Position numbers and translations under genes: made by a program
Notes under the pieces: model-generated
The model's database searches: none
What the model was told of the DNA's origin: nothing
The model's input: the letters and a program-made list of their open reading frames with translations, nothing else
Source: a virus
DNA: 21,080 nt
Virus record (IMG/VR): IMGVR_UViG_3300020395_000133
Span: 1 to 21,080 of that record
Reading direction: 5' to 3' (one strand)
Shown: positions 12,197 through 19,510 of the stretch, one piece after another
Position numbering within the stretch: position 1 is the first letter of the stretch
How the letters are laid out: every line of letters starts with the position of its first letter

Positions 12197-12890
12197 GAAT
12201 ACGTTCTCCGTAACGAGGGTTAATTTCGAGGATTCTTTTAGTCAACTCCTGTGAATAAGGGCAACTGTCTTGACATATCCTACAAATACTATCAAGATCT
12301 TTAAATGCTTCAGGAACATCTACAAAATTAGAACACTTCTCCCAATCAACAAGATCAAAGTTCATTGTACATCCCATAGGACATTTATATTCGCAAGGTG
12401 CATCACACCCAATACAATTACTATAGTGAGGTTCACCATCAATAACAATAGTATCATCAAATTTAGCATCAGTAAAGATTAGATCAATCTTATAATTCAT
12501 TCCAAATCTTTTATGAAATGCTAATGATGTTTTTGCTAATGTTGCTGCACCTGATCTAATAGCAAACTGTTTTCTATTTAATAGGTAATCATCATACCCA
12601 AAATTATAATCATATATTGTATTTAATCGTCTAATGATCTCTGGTAAGAAGTTATTCTTATAGTGGTAATCATATGCAACACGACTAAAAACATTCCATA
12701 CAATAACAGACTTACAAGTATTATCTAATTGGTAAGTCTGATTTAATGATTCTGGTTTACCTCTATTAAAATGATCTTGTGCTCTTTGTGTAACTAATTC
12801 AGGTGGTGGTGTAGTTACTGACAGATCATATATGAAAGGTATATCACCTATTACATTATCAATTACATCTCGAATATATTCGAGTTTCAT
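12180..12890 (-). CDS. QueG-like double [4Fe-4S] protein (divergent, 236 aa)
   Basis: Two ferredoxin-like Cys sets are clear: C159-x2-C162-x3-C166-x3-C170-P and C203-x2-C206-x3-C210-P, with C174 and C186 between them. Epoxyqueuosine reductase QueG has this arrangement after a cobalamin-binding domain. The part before the clusters (YDYHYKN at about 73-79 and the long SGAATLAKTSL segment) matches QueG only loosely. QueG proteins are usually about 350 aa with a C-terminal extension; this one lacks that extension. A B12- and Fe-S-dependent reductase is the best guess. It sits between oxygenases with overlaps at both ends. A 16-bp palindrome covers codons 3-8. Confidence 0.7.
   Translation of the reverse strand: MKLEYIRDVIDNVIGDIPFIYDLSVTTPPPELVTQRAQDHFNRGKPESLNQTYQLDNTCKSVIVWNVFSRVAYDYHYKNNFLPEIIRRLNTIYDYNFGYDDYLLNRKQFAIRSGAATLAKTSLAFHKRFGMNYKIDLIFTDAKFDDTIVIDGEPHYSNCIGCDAPCEYKCPMGCTMNFDLVDWEKCSNFVDVPEAFKDLDSICRICQDSCPYSQELTKRILEINPRYGERIHATFT
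12869..12884. repeat. Perfect 16-bp palindrome at the start of the QueG-like gene
   Basis: CTCGAATATATTCGAG reads the same on both strands and covers codons 3-8 of the QueG-like gene. It could form a cruciform or an RNA hairpin near the start codon, or be a protein-binding site. Confidence 0.6.
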
Positions 12891-13528
12891 AATTGAACCC
12901 AGTGTTCCTTTCTATCCTCGTAAATGTCCTCATTATATACTATCTCAGTAATAATGTCAAATGCTATTGATACTCTAAAATCATTACCATCATATGTGTC
13001 AGTATAATGTTCCAACCAATTAGGAAATAGTGTTACCTTACCTTTATCATTTGAGGATGAATATAACTTTTGATTATATGGATTTACATAATGAGTACTA
13101 GTTTCTATATCATCTAATTGTATATGTCCACCAAGATATGTGTATTCACTTGTCCAATGTTGATGTTGTTTTATCTTCTCACCTTTTCTCATAACATTTG
13201 CCCAACATTGAACATATATTTTATCTTCCCAATCATATCCAAGAGTTGTTATAAAATTATCATGTGATGATCTTATTACTTCTTTTAAAAAATATGCTTC
13301 TTTCCATTTAATTACATTATAACAATTAGATCTAGAAGTCATACTATTACATCCTAATCCAGTATTCCAATCACTTGTATATGGATTAGTGTTTATAATC
13401 TCTTGTTCTTTTGATAATATTATATCCTTAATATTCCTTACATCTACATTATTCTCATAGATGTTAAAATTAAATATAGGTGCAAACCTTGTCTTAGGTT
13501 CTTCATTTTCAAAGTTAATAATTTGCAT
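12887..13528 (-). CDS. 2OG/Fe(II) oxygenase-like (2OG-FeII_Oxy_5-like, 213 aa)
   Basis: The iron-site segment is IKQHQHWTSEYTYLGGHIQL (His122, His124). A distal His174 lies in LFPNWLEHYTD, and Arg185 in FRVSIAFDIIT is the probable 2OG ligand. It is the closest relative by eye of the gene at 11543-12196. Its N-terminal 60 residues differ, which suggests a different substrate. Its stop overlaps the ATG of the QueG-like gene (ATGA). Confidence 0.8.
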   Translation of the reverse strand: MQIINFENEEPKTRFAPIFNFNIYENNVDVRNIKDIILSKEQEIINTNPYTSDWNTGLGCNSMTSRSNCYNVIKWKEAYFLKEVIRSSHDNFITTLGYDWEDKIYVQCWANVMRKGEKIKQHQHWTSEYTYLGGHIQLDDIETSTHYVNPYNQKLYSSSNDKGKVTLFPNWLEHYTDTYDGNDFRVSIAFDIITEIVYNEDIYEDRKEHWVQL

Positions 13529-13530
13529 AA

Positions 13531-14139
13531 TTACATTGCCAAGAATTGACTCATTGAGTATCTACCCATACCAGGATTAAAGTCTTTCATAACTATGGGT
13601 GTGACTTCATGCCACATAATTGATGGAAATACCACCAGCGAATTATTTAGACAAGGTATTCTAAGTCTATGTTCTAATATTAAATCACCACCAGTATATC
13701 CTTTTGGTTCTTCATAGAAGAAAGTAATTGCTGTTATAACACAATCATCTACATGTGATTTATAGTAATCACCATTAGTATAATAATGTAGTTTAGTATT
13801 ATCTGAATTAGATCTTCTTACATATCTAAACATAGAGTGATAACACTCTAATAAATCAGTAGTCTCTTTCTTAAACAACTTACGATTTAGTTTTAATATG
13901 TCAGACTCAGATCGATCCTTATATACAACATCTAAGTGCATACCTTTACCAGATTTTAATACTACACCATTTGCTATTGCAGTACCAGGTCCATCTGGAT
14001 CTGTTGGATCTTTAAATCTATCAATAGATGATAAAAATCTCAACTCATCAAATATTGAACTCAATTCTATATCTGAGTAAAAATTAGGTATTAATATAAC
14101 TGGTAACCCAGAAGGTGTATCAAAAAATATATTTGACAT
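13531..14139 (-). CDS. 2OG/Fe(II) oxygenase, prolyl-hydroxylase-like (202 aa)
   Basis: A full triad is visible: YYKSHVDDC (His129, Asp131), FPSIMWHEVT (His177) and GMGRYSMSQF (Arg193). The segment GYTGGDLILE is the 'GGxL' strand typical of prolyl-4-hydroxylase-like proteins (2OG-FeII_Oxy_3 group). All catalytic residues are present, so activity is likely. It overlaps the unrecognised gene upstream by 20 bases. Substrate unknown: protein, glycan and small molecule are all possible. Confidence 0.85.
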   Translation of the reverse strand: MSNIFFDTPSGLPVILIPNFYSDIELSSIFDELRFLSSIDRFKDPTDPDGPGTAIANGVVLKSGKGMHLDVVYKDRSESDILKLNRKLFKKETTDLLECYHSMFRYVRRSNSDNTKLHYYTNGDYYKSHVDDCVITAITFFYEEPKGYTGGDLILEHRLRIPCLNNSLVVFPSIMWHEVTPIVMKDFNPGMGRYSMSQFLAM

Positions 14140-14482
14140 TATCTATTTCCATAGTATTAGACCATCTAAAGACGTATGCTCTAAAGAACCTCATCTTCTT
14201 TGGTCTTAAATCAAATTTAAATTTACCTTCACGATTAACAACTTCAAGACAGTAATGATATAAATTACCTGTCTCTTGACATACACATGATACAAAATCA
14301 TTGTGTGCCTCTATCTCACAATCAAATATTTCACTAGCATGTTCTAATTCACATACAATCCCAAACTCATCTTTCAATATATTCTGAATAGATACTGCCA
14401 TATCTGTCAATGATACCTTTTCAATATCAGTATCAAAGAACTGTTCAAATGTATATAATTCTCTGGGATTAATTAATTGCAT
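14120..14482 (-). CDS. Unrecognised 120-aa protein inside the oxygenase block
   Basis: It starts MQLINPRELYTFEQFFDTDI and has four Cys (in VCELE, FDCE, SCVCQE) and several His between residues about 40 and 80, then a basic, aromatic C-terminus (RPKKMRFFRAYVFRW). No HxD...H pattern is present, so I do not count it as an oxygenase. It is joined by TAATG to the gene before and overlaps the gene after, so it belongs to the same transcript. It may be an accessory or substrate protein, by position only. Confidence 0.7.
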   Translation of the reverse strand: MQLINPRELYTFEQFFDTDIEKVSLTDMAVSIQNILKDEFGIVCELEHASEIFDCEIEAHNDFVSCVCQETGNLYHYCLEVVNREGKFKFDLRPKKMRFFRAYVFRWSNTMEIDNVKYIF

Positions 14483-14958
14483 TAGAAATAATTAATATTA
14501 ATATTTGCTCTAAATTGTTGGTCAGTGCAATTAGTACTATTATGAGGATCTTGAGGATTAAAGAATACTATTCTATTTGCTCTTGATTCCACTTTCATAC
14601 CTTTAATGCTAGTATGTCCATCACATGTATTCAGAGATAATACTGCTGCTTTATGATCGAAATCATAATCAGTATGTGGTGTATGATGAACTAAAGTATC
14701 TGTTCTAGGATATAGATTTACCTTTACTCTAATTAATGATCTTGCATTAATAACAAACTTCAATGCTTCAGCAATCCAATACTTATTACTACATGGTCTC
14801 TCTTGGTCGTAAAGCATATGGCAGAAGTAAGCATCCTTTTCTTCACCCTCACCAGATATATCTGGTATACAAAACCAAGGAGTTGAATCCTTATCAAAAA
14901 TATCATCTTGTATTTTCTTAAATAATTCCTTATCTAAGAAGTCATTTACACATTCCAT
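14482..14958 (-). CDS. Short 2OG/Fe(II) oxygenase (158 aa)
   Basis: The complete triad fits in the C-terminal half: HTPHTDYDFDHKAAVLSLN (His95, Asp97), FFNPQDPHNST (His139) and QQFRANININYF (Arg150). It is short for the fold but the core is whole. HxD and Arg suggest an active enzyme. GGAG lies 8 bases before the ATG, within the end of the upstream gene. No specific subfamily is recognised. Confidence 0.8.
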   Translation of the reverse strand: MECVNDFLDKELFKKIQDDIFDKDSTPWFCIPDISGEGEEKDAYFCHMLYDQERPCSNKYWIAEALKFVINARSLIRVKVNLYPRTDTLVHHTPHTDYDFDHKAAVLSLNTCDGHTSIKGMKVESRANRIVFFNPQDPHNSTNCTDQQFRANININYF

Positions 14959-14960
14959 TG

Positions 14961-15479
14961 TTAAATCTCCAGAAATTCATCATTGAGTGGCATAGATTTA
15001 TCTTTACCATACCACATTGATATAGTATATCTATCCCGTTTCAAAACATTACTTACCCCATGTCTAAATTCCATTCCATCAAAATATACTGTCCTACCTG
15101 ATAATGGTTGAACATCTACACCTTCAACTATAGTATGCCCACCAATATAATCATCATTGATATATGTAATTGATGCACCAGTTGTTGTAGGTCTTGCCCT
15201 ATCGTGATGAAATCCCTTACATGCACCACAAGGATACTTAACTATCTCTACATTCTGCAGTACAGAAAATCTATTGTCATGGTATACTCTCCTCTTAACA
15301 TCTTTTACTAATTCATATATCTTTTTATAAGTATCACATTCTGTCTTAACTCCAATACCACCTCTATCCATACTAAGAACTCTTGTTTCATCCCAGACAT
15401 ATGTTTTAAGAAGATTATCCTTAAAGAACTGAATAATCTCTTCTTCACATGGTATTACAACTTGTGAGATATAAATCAT
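14961..15479 (-). CDS. 2OG/Fe(II) oxygenase, prolyl-hydroxylase-like (172 aa)
   Basis: The triad is GFHHDRARP (His91, Asp93), VYFDGMEFRHGVS (His140) and KRDRYTISMWY (Arg150). The middle reads TGASITYINDDYIGGHTIVE, the expected double-strand and 'GG' turn. The open frame extends to 15503, but I choose the ATG at 15479 because it overlaps the upstream stop (ATGA) and GGAG lies before it. Active by residue content. Substrate unknown. Confidence 0.83.
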   Translation of the reverse strand: MIYISQVVIPCEEEIIQFFKDNLLKTYVWDETRVLSMDRGGIGVKTECDTYKKIYELVKDVKRRVYHDNRFSVLQNVEIVKYPCGACKGFHHDRARPTTTGASITYINDDYIGGHTIVEGVDVQPLSGRTVYFDGMEFRHGVSNVLKRDRYTISMWYGKDKSMPLNDEFLEI

Positions 15480-16093
15480 CTGAATGGATCTCCTAAATTC
15501 CAACTAACAAGAGAATACCTTGTTCCTTTAGTAACAGGTAGTACTCTATGATATACAAATGATGGGAATACAACTAATGATCCTTGTGTATTCAATTCTT
15601 TAGCAATACATTGATCTTTCCTATTATAATGGAATTCAAGATCACCACCTTCAAACTCATTAGGATCATTTAATAGTAATGTAGATGATAGTTTCCTATA
15701 CTTACCCTTCATATTTTCATGTTCATCATCACCGTACACATAATGATGTTGGTCTGGATGCCATTCATAAAACTGTCCTTCATTATAAATGGTAAACTGC
15801 ATATTCTCAGTATAATCCCACTGAAAATTCCAACCTGCTGACTCATTTGCTTGTTGAATGAGTGGTTTAATTAAATTATGAACCCAAGGTTCATCTATCC
15901 ATGAAATATGTGAATTTCTAACCTTTAAGAGATCATTCATCTCCTCTTCAGTATAATTGTCTGTTCCCTTAGTATCTGCTCTATTAACTTCACCTTGTCT
16001 AATATTAAGATCCTTTCCTATATCAATAATACGATCACATATCTCAGGTTTTATAATGCCCTGAAAATACCAATAAGTGTAATTTAAGTTCAT
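15476..16093 (-). CDS. 2OG/Fe(II) oxygenase, PKHD-type hydroxylase (205 aa)
   Basis: This is the most canonical member of the array: YEWHPDQHHYVY (His112, Asp114), LNDPNEFEGGDLEFHY, GSLVVFPSFVYHRV (His182) and GTRYSLVSWNLG (Arg192). The pattern matches PKHD/PiuC-like hydroxylases and the prolyl-4-hydroxylase-like genes often found in cyanomyoviruses. The ribosome-binding GGAGG forms the last codons of the upstream gene. An active enzyme is very likely. The natural substrate in phage is unknown. Confidence 0.9.
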   Translation of the reverse strand: MNLNYTYWYFQGIIKPEICDRIIDIGKDLNIRQGEVNRADTKGTDNYTEEEMNDLLKVRNSHISWIDEPWVHNLIKPLIQQANESAGWNFQWDYTENMQFTIYNEGQFYEWHPDQHHYVYGDDEHENMKGKYRKLSSTLLLNDPNEFEGGDLEFHYNRKDQCIAKELNTQGSLVVFPSFVYHRVLPVTKGTRYSLVSWNLGDPFR

Positions 16094-16705
16094 TTAACCT
16101 CCATTAAACTCTGTGTAATCAAATCCTGGTACCTTATAAGTATACCACCCTGTAGTTATATACTTAACTTGAGTTGGTGATGGTATACCTCTATGTGTAT
16201 GTGTCCAATCACAGGGCCAAATGACAGTTAATCCTTTTTGTGGTTGTATCTTTAGACCTTGATGATACCATTCAGTTTCACCACCATCAGTTACATCATT
16301 TAGATATGTCATAAATGTTAGATGTCTAGTTCCTACTAAATTTTTATAAGTTGATCTTTCAGTATGCCAACCAAAAAATCCTTCATCAGGTTTATACTTT
16401 TGTATATTAAAATTGGTATTTAAACCCCAAGAACTGTGATTAGTAGAACTCCAAGGATAACGTTCGGTATAATTATCGCATACTTTTCCTAACCTGTCAA
16501 GATATATTTGTATCCTCTCATCCTTAACCCTTGGTATAACTGCTACATCAGTTGAAACTTTATACTCTTCATTAATTCCTTGCCCAACTTGTCCTGGTCC
16601 TTGATCTGGACTGTCATTAAAGTACGAGATCAATCCATCACAAACGTTATCTTCAATATACCATCCAGCAATAAAACTATTAGATGGTATTATATGCTCT
16701 TTCAT
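16094..16705 (-). CDS. 2OG/Fe(II) oxygenase, prolyl-4-hydroxylase alpha-like (203 aa)
   Basis: The metal site is FFGWHTERSTYK (His114, Glu116), so it uses HxE rather than HxD. The distal His is 169 or 171 in DWTHTHRG. Lys181 (PTQVKYITTGW) occupies the place of the usual Arg, as in collagen-type prolyl 4-hydroxylases. TYLNDVTDGGETEW is the typical 'GGxT' strand. HxE is tolerated in some family members. It overlaps the following degenerate paralogue by ATGA. Substrate unknown. Confidence 0.87.
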   Translation of the reverse strand: MKEHIIPSNSFIAGWYIEDNVCDGLISYFNDSPDQGPGQVGQGINEEYKVSTDVAVIPRVKDERIQIYLDRLGKVCDNYTERYPWSSTNHSSWGLNTNFNIQKYKPDEGFFGWHTERSTYKNLVGTRHLTFMTYLNDVTDGGETEWYHQGLKIQPQKGLTVIWPCDWTHTHRGIPSPTQVKYITTGWYTYKVPGFDYTEFNGG

Positions 16706-17214
16706 GCTAACGTAAAATGTATGAGAATATTTTCATCACCTAATTGTGATGTCATACCATATTTAACATCACTAGGGAATAATATAATTGATCCAGTAAA
16801 CAGTTTAACCTCTTGAAAATTATCACCTTGGAAAAATTTAATAGAATCATCCATACATGCTTTGACACAAAAAATCCCAGATACAACAGATCTAGGAAAA
16901 CTTCTAGGAAATGTATAATCTCCTTTCTTACTTATTTCAGTCCAAATATTTTTAAATGTAATATCTTCTTTATATCCAACTTGTCTTGCAAATGCTTGTG
17001 AATGGTCAAATATTAATGGTCTTAAACCATCAAGTTCAACCACTTCAAATAAATTCTTTCTAATACCGCATGTAGAATCTACATTCAGAATATCAGTACG
17101 AATAGTTCCTACCTTCTCAAGTGCTTGCTTGATATTTCTTTCGTAGTCTGGTAGTTTTTCTAGTAGTAAATTCGGTTCAAAGTAGATTGCTTTCGCAAAC
17201 CATGATGTAATCAT
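16702..17214 (-). CDS. Degenerate 2OG-oxygenase-like protein (170 aa)
   Basis: The framework of the 2OG-FeII_Oxy_5 group is clear: IWTEISKKGDYTFPRSFPRS, VVSGIFCVKA and SIILFPSDVKYGM. Where relatives have His-x-His-Pro, this one has PRSFPRS. Where the distal His is expected there is VKYG, and the C-terminal Arg is replaced in ENILIHFTLA. All iron ligands therefore appear lost while the reading frame is intact, so it may be a structural or regulatory pseudo-enzyme. It opens the oxygenase block directly after the virion gene at 17230, with no Shine-Dalgarno sequence seen. Confidence 0.75.
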   Translation of the reverse strand: MITSWFAKAIYFEPNLLLEKLPDYERNIKQALEKVGTIRTDILNVDSTCGIRKNLFEVVELDGLRPLIFDHSQAFARQVGYKEDITFKNIWTEISKKGDYTFPRSFPRSVVSGIFCVKACMDDSIKFFQGDNFQEVKLFTGSIILFPSDVKYGMTSQLGDENILIHFTLA

Positions 17215-17229
17215 AATACATTAGGGGGT

Positions 17230-17796
17230 TCATGCTTCCCAAGTTTTAGAGGAAGAGTTGTACTGATATACTGCTGGTTTTACAACTTGAGCAGTTTTAG
17301 AGACATAAGTTTTTGTCTCATTAGTCCACTCCCATGTGGCAGGAGTCATCTTAGAGTTATCACTATAGTCGGAAGTGTCCGTATAGTCAAGGGGTCCACC
17401 ATCATTTGTTGTAGTTTGATTTGCCTGTGTTATGGTATCCCAATGACAGGTATCCTCATTCAAGACTTGATTATTAGGATTAATAGGTGGTGCAATAAAA
17501 GCATCTCTCATATAATCATACTTACCACCAATAGAAGCATAATTCTTTCTTAGACATGCTTTCTGATCCCACACAAGGGATCCATCAACTTCTTTTCTAT
17601 GCCTACCTTTATAAGCATTATATGATGTTTGTCTCCAATCATATAATGCAGCAGTGTCAGGGAATATTTTCTGAAGGAAATCAATACCAATGTATTCCTT
17701 CTCTACTCCTGCTGCTGTAGATGTATCACTATCAGCAACAGCAACAACATCTACGACTGTGCCAGTTCTTTTCTCGATTTTTGCGAAATGTGCCAT
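17230..17796 (-). CDS. Conserved cyanophage virion-associated protein (188 aa)
   Basis: It starts MAHFAKIEKRTGTVVDVVAV and contains WRQTSYNAYKGRHRKEVDG and RKNYASIGGKYDYMRDAFIA followed by PPINPN. By recall this matches a small protein encoded near tail fibres in many T4-like marine phages ('MAHFAKI...', '...YAxxGxxYD...FI.P'). The C-terminal half is Thr/Asn/Ser-rich and ends in two WxWTNETKTYV-type repeats, the last being YQYNSSSKTWEA. A tail-associated structural role is probable. It lies 5 bases after the glycine-rich gene and is probably co-transcribed. Confidence 0.8.
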   Translation of the reverse strand: MAHFAKIEKRTGTVVDVVAVADSDTSTAAGVEKEYIGIDFLQKIFPDTAALYDWRQTSYNAYKGRHRKEVDGSLVWDQKACLRKNYASIGGKYDYMRDAFIAPPINPNNQVLNEDTCHWDTITQANQTTTNDGGPLDYTDTSDYSDNSKMTPATWEWTNETKTYVSKTAQVVKPAVYQYNSSSKTWEA

Positions 17797-17801
17797 AGTT
17801 T

Positions 17802-18851
17802 TTACTGATACTTATACTTAACAATTACAATACCCTTACCACCATTACCGCCTTTTGGTTCTGGATATTGACGAGGATCTTGGTCAGCAGCACCGCCACC
17901 GCCTCCACCGAGACCGTCAGTACCTGCATAACCACTTTCAGTAGGAGACAACGCACCATTACCGCCACCACCTGATCCACCATTAGGGTTGTGAGGACCA
18001 CCTGGATAATTAGCACCACCGCCACCACCTGCATAAGTTACCGCAGAACCGCTAATTGAGTTTGCAGTTCCATTTCCTCCATTTGCAGGTCTGGAGTTTG
18101 GTCGTGTATATCCATCTTCTCCTGCTTGTGAGTTACCACCTCCACCACCAGAAGTTCCGTTCTGTGAAGATGCACCTCTACCACCAGGATACCCTTGACC
18201 AGGTACTCCTGTTCCTCTAGGTTGGTTATATCCGTCACCATCAGTTCCAGATCCACCACCAGATCCACCAGGTTGTCCTGGTTTATCCTGTTGACCTCCA
18301 CCACCACCGCCAGTAGCAGTAACAGCAGATCCAAAAGTACTATTTCCACCAGGTTGTCCAGCAGAGTTACCAGTTCCTCCAGTTCCTCCACCACCAACAC
18401 TTACAGGGTATGATGTAGCATTAACAGTATAATTATATCCACCAGCAGCAAGCATACCACCAGCACCACCACCTCCACCAGATCCAAAGTTGTTGAAGTC
18501 ACCAGAAGCGAAACCGCCTCCACCTCCTCCACCAGCAACGACTAGGTAATCAACTTTACCATTTGCTTCATCACCTGCACCAGTGACTGCAAATGTTGCA
18601 GTATTATTAAAGGTATGGATTTTATAATTTCCACTCGTAGACTCAGTTCCACCTGACGCTTGAATAAATGCCTCAGATGATCCAATAGCAGATTTCCATT
18701 GAGTTCCATCCCAAACATCAACTGATCCATCAGTTGAGTTATAAATCATTTGTCCCGCAGTAGGCGATAAAGCATCCCGTTGTGTCTTTGTATAAGACGG
18801 GAGATTTAGCGTACTTGTGACATTAAGCGTTCCAGCATTTACTGTAGACAT
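17802..18851 (-). CDS. Glycine-rich tail adhesin (349 aa)
   Basis: Residues 1-60 form a phage-fibre lead-in (TLNLPSYTKTQRDALSPTAG, MIYNSTDGSVDVWDGTQWK). Residues about 105-335 are a glycine-rich domain of GGGGGGG, GGAGG and PGGxG motifs, introduced by VDYLVVAGGGGGGG and ended by GKGIVIVKYKYQ. This is the glycine-rich domain of phage receptor-binding adhesins, thought to form a polyglycine-II-type lattice with recognition loops. It likely contacts the host surface. It is preceded by a perfect TATAAATA late promoter at 18893-18886. The repetitive sequence may recombine. Confidence 0.88.
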   Translation of the reverse strand: MSTVNAGTLNVTSTLNLPSYTKTQRDALSPTAGQMIYNSTDGSVDVWDGTQWKSAIGSSEAFIQASGGTESTSGNYKIHTFNNTATFAVTGAGDEANGKVDYLVVAGGGGGGGFASGDFNNFGSGGGGGAGGMLAAGGYNYTVNATSYPVSVGGGGTGGTGNSAGQPGGNSTFGSAVTATGGGGGGQQDKPGQPGGSGGGSGTDGDGYNQPRGTGVPGQGYPGGRGASSQNGTSGGGGGNSQAGEDGYTRPNSRPANGGNGTANSISGSAVTYAGGGGGANYPGGPHNPNGGSGGGGNGALSPTESGYAGTDGLGGGGGGAADQDPRQYPEPKGGNGGKGIVIVKYKYQ

Positions 18852-18885
18852 AGTTAGGCATCAAATATGGTCTCTGGTTCTGTTG

Positions 18886-18893
18886 TATTTATA
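18886..18893 (-). promoter_or_regulatory. Late promoter TATAAATA
   Basis: TATAAATA on the minus strand is an exact match to the T4 late box. It lies 35 bases before the ATG of the glycine-rich adhesin. No later box of this type was seen down to about 10000, so it is the best candidate for driving the adhesin, the 188-aa protein and the oxygenase block. Confidence 0.7.
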
Positions 18894-18897
18894 AGGA

Positions 18898-19098
18898 TTA
18901 TGGAGTGTATGATGAGTCTTCAACAACTAAACATCCTTCTCCACCATCAAATTCTGCAGAATGTGCATAGTCATGTAGTTTTCTATCTGCATAGACATCA
19001 CTCCAGACTCCGTTGCCACAACAGTAAACATCATGGTCGGGAGCAGATGATCCAGTATTTGCAGCAGCACCTGATTTTTTATAAGCGAAATAGGGCAT
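18898..19098 (-). CDS. Small virion-type protein (66 aa)
   Basis: It starts MPYFAYKKSGAAANTGSSAP and contains CCGNGVWSDVYADRKLHDYA, ending GGEGCLVVEDSSYTP. Ala/Ser/Gly-rich and likely extended, it resembles small tail-region proteins of marine myoviruses. A late-type box (AATAAATA at 19127-19120) lies just upstream. No domain is recognised. Confidence 0.65.
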   Translation of the reverse strand: MPYFAYKKSGAAANTGSSAPDHDVYCCGNGVWSDVYADRKLHDYAHSAEFDGGEGCLVVEDSSYTP

Positions 19099-19119
19099 TT
19101 TATTCTACCAATATAAAGT

Positions 19120-19127
19120 TATTTATT
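19120..19127 (-). promoter_or_regulatory. Candidate late promoter AATAAATA
   Basis: AATAAATA matches the relaxed NATAAATA box of T4-like cyanophages. It overlaps the stop of the zinc-ribbon gene and precedes the 66-aa gene by about 20 bases. Confidence 0.5.
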
Positions 19128-19506
19128 ACCATAGATCAATAGGACATTTCATTCCTGGTACTCTCCATTTAAGTTCCATGTAACATCCACATTTCTGACA
19201 CTTTTTATATATGCTGTCAGGTTTCATAAGAAACTTACAATTCATACAAATTGCCTTCTTGGTTGCAACATCTATAGCAAACTGTGACTCTAAGGAGTCA
19301 ATTTTTTTCTGCGTAATTTTTTCGAGTTTATTCTCCTGTAACCTATAAACACTCTGACGCATATCTTCAGCAAATGCCTCAGCATTACTTTCCATAATAC
19401 CTTGGTCTATCATATGATTATAAGCAAGCATTCTGATTTCTTTTGCCACCAAGTCAATAGGTATGCCAGAATATAGCATATCCTCAGATAAATTCGCAAA
19501 ATCCAT
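19126..19506 (-). CDS. Small protein with C-terminal zinc ribbon (126 aa)
   Basis: Residues about 86-126 carry CMNC (Cys87, Cys90), CQKCGCYMELKWR (Cys103, 106, 108) and GMKCPIDLW (Cys121), a two-knuckle zinc-binding motif. The preceding 80 residues are helical (ESNAEAFAEDMRQSVYRLQE). I recall similar 'CxxCGCfm..K......CP...W' proteins in T4-like cyanophages, located in tail regions and of unknown function. It is placed tightly after the fibre gene (4 bases). Confidence 0.75.
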   Translation of the reverse strand: MDFANLSEDMLYSGIPIDLVAKEIRMLAYNHMIDQGIMESNAEAFAEDMRQSVYRLQENKLEKITQKKIDSLESQFAIDVATKKAICMNCKFLMKPDSIYKKCQKCGCYMELKWRVPGMKCPIDLW

Positions 19507-19510
19507 TACA

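Noticed and set aside
17825-18400. Long open frames rich in Val/Leu in other frames of the glycine-rich gene
   Set aside because: They arise from GGT/GGA glycine codons read out of frame. The true frame has a proper N-terminus, a late promoter and an adhesin domain.
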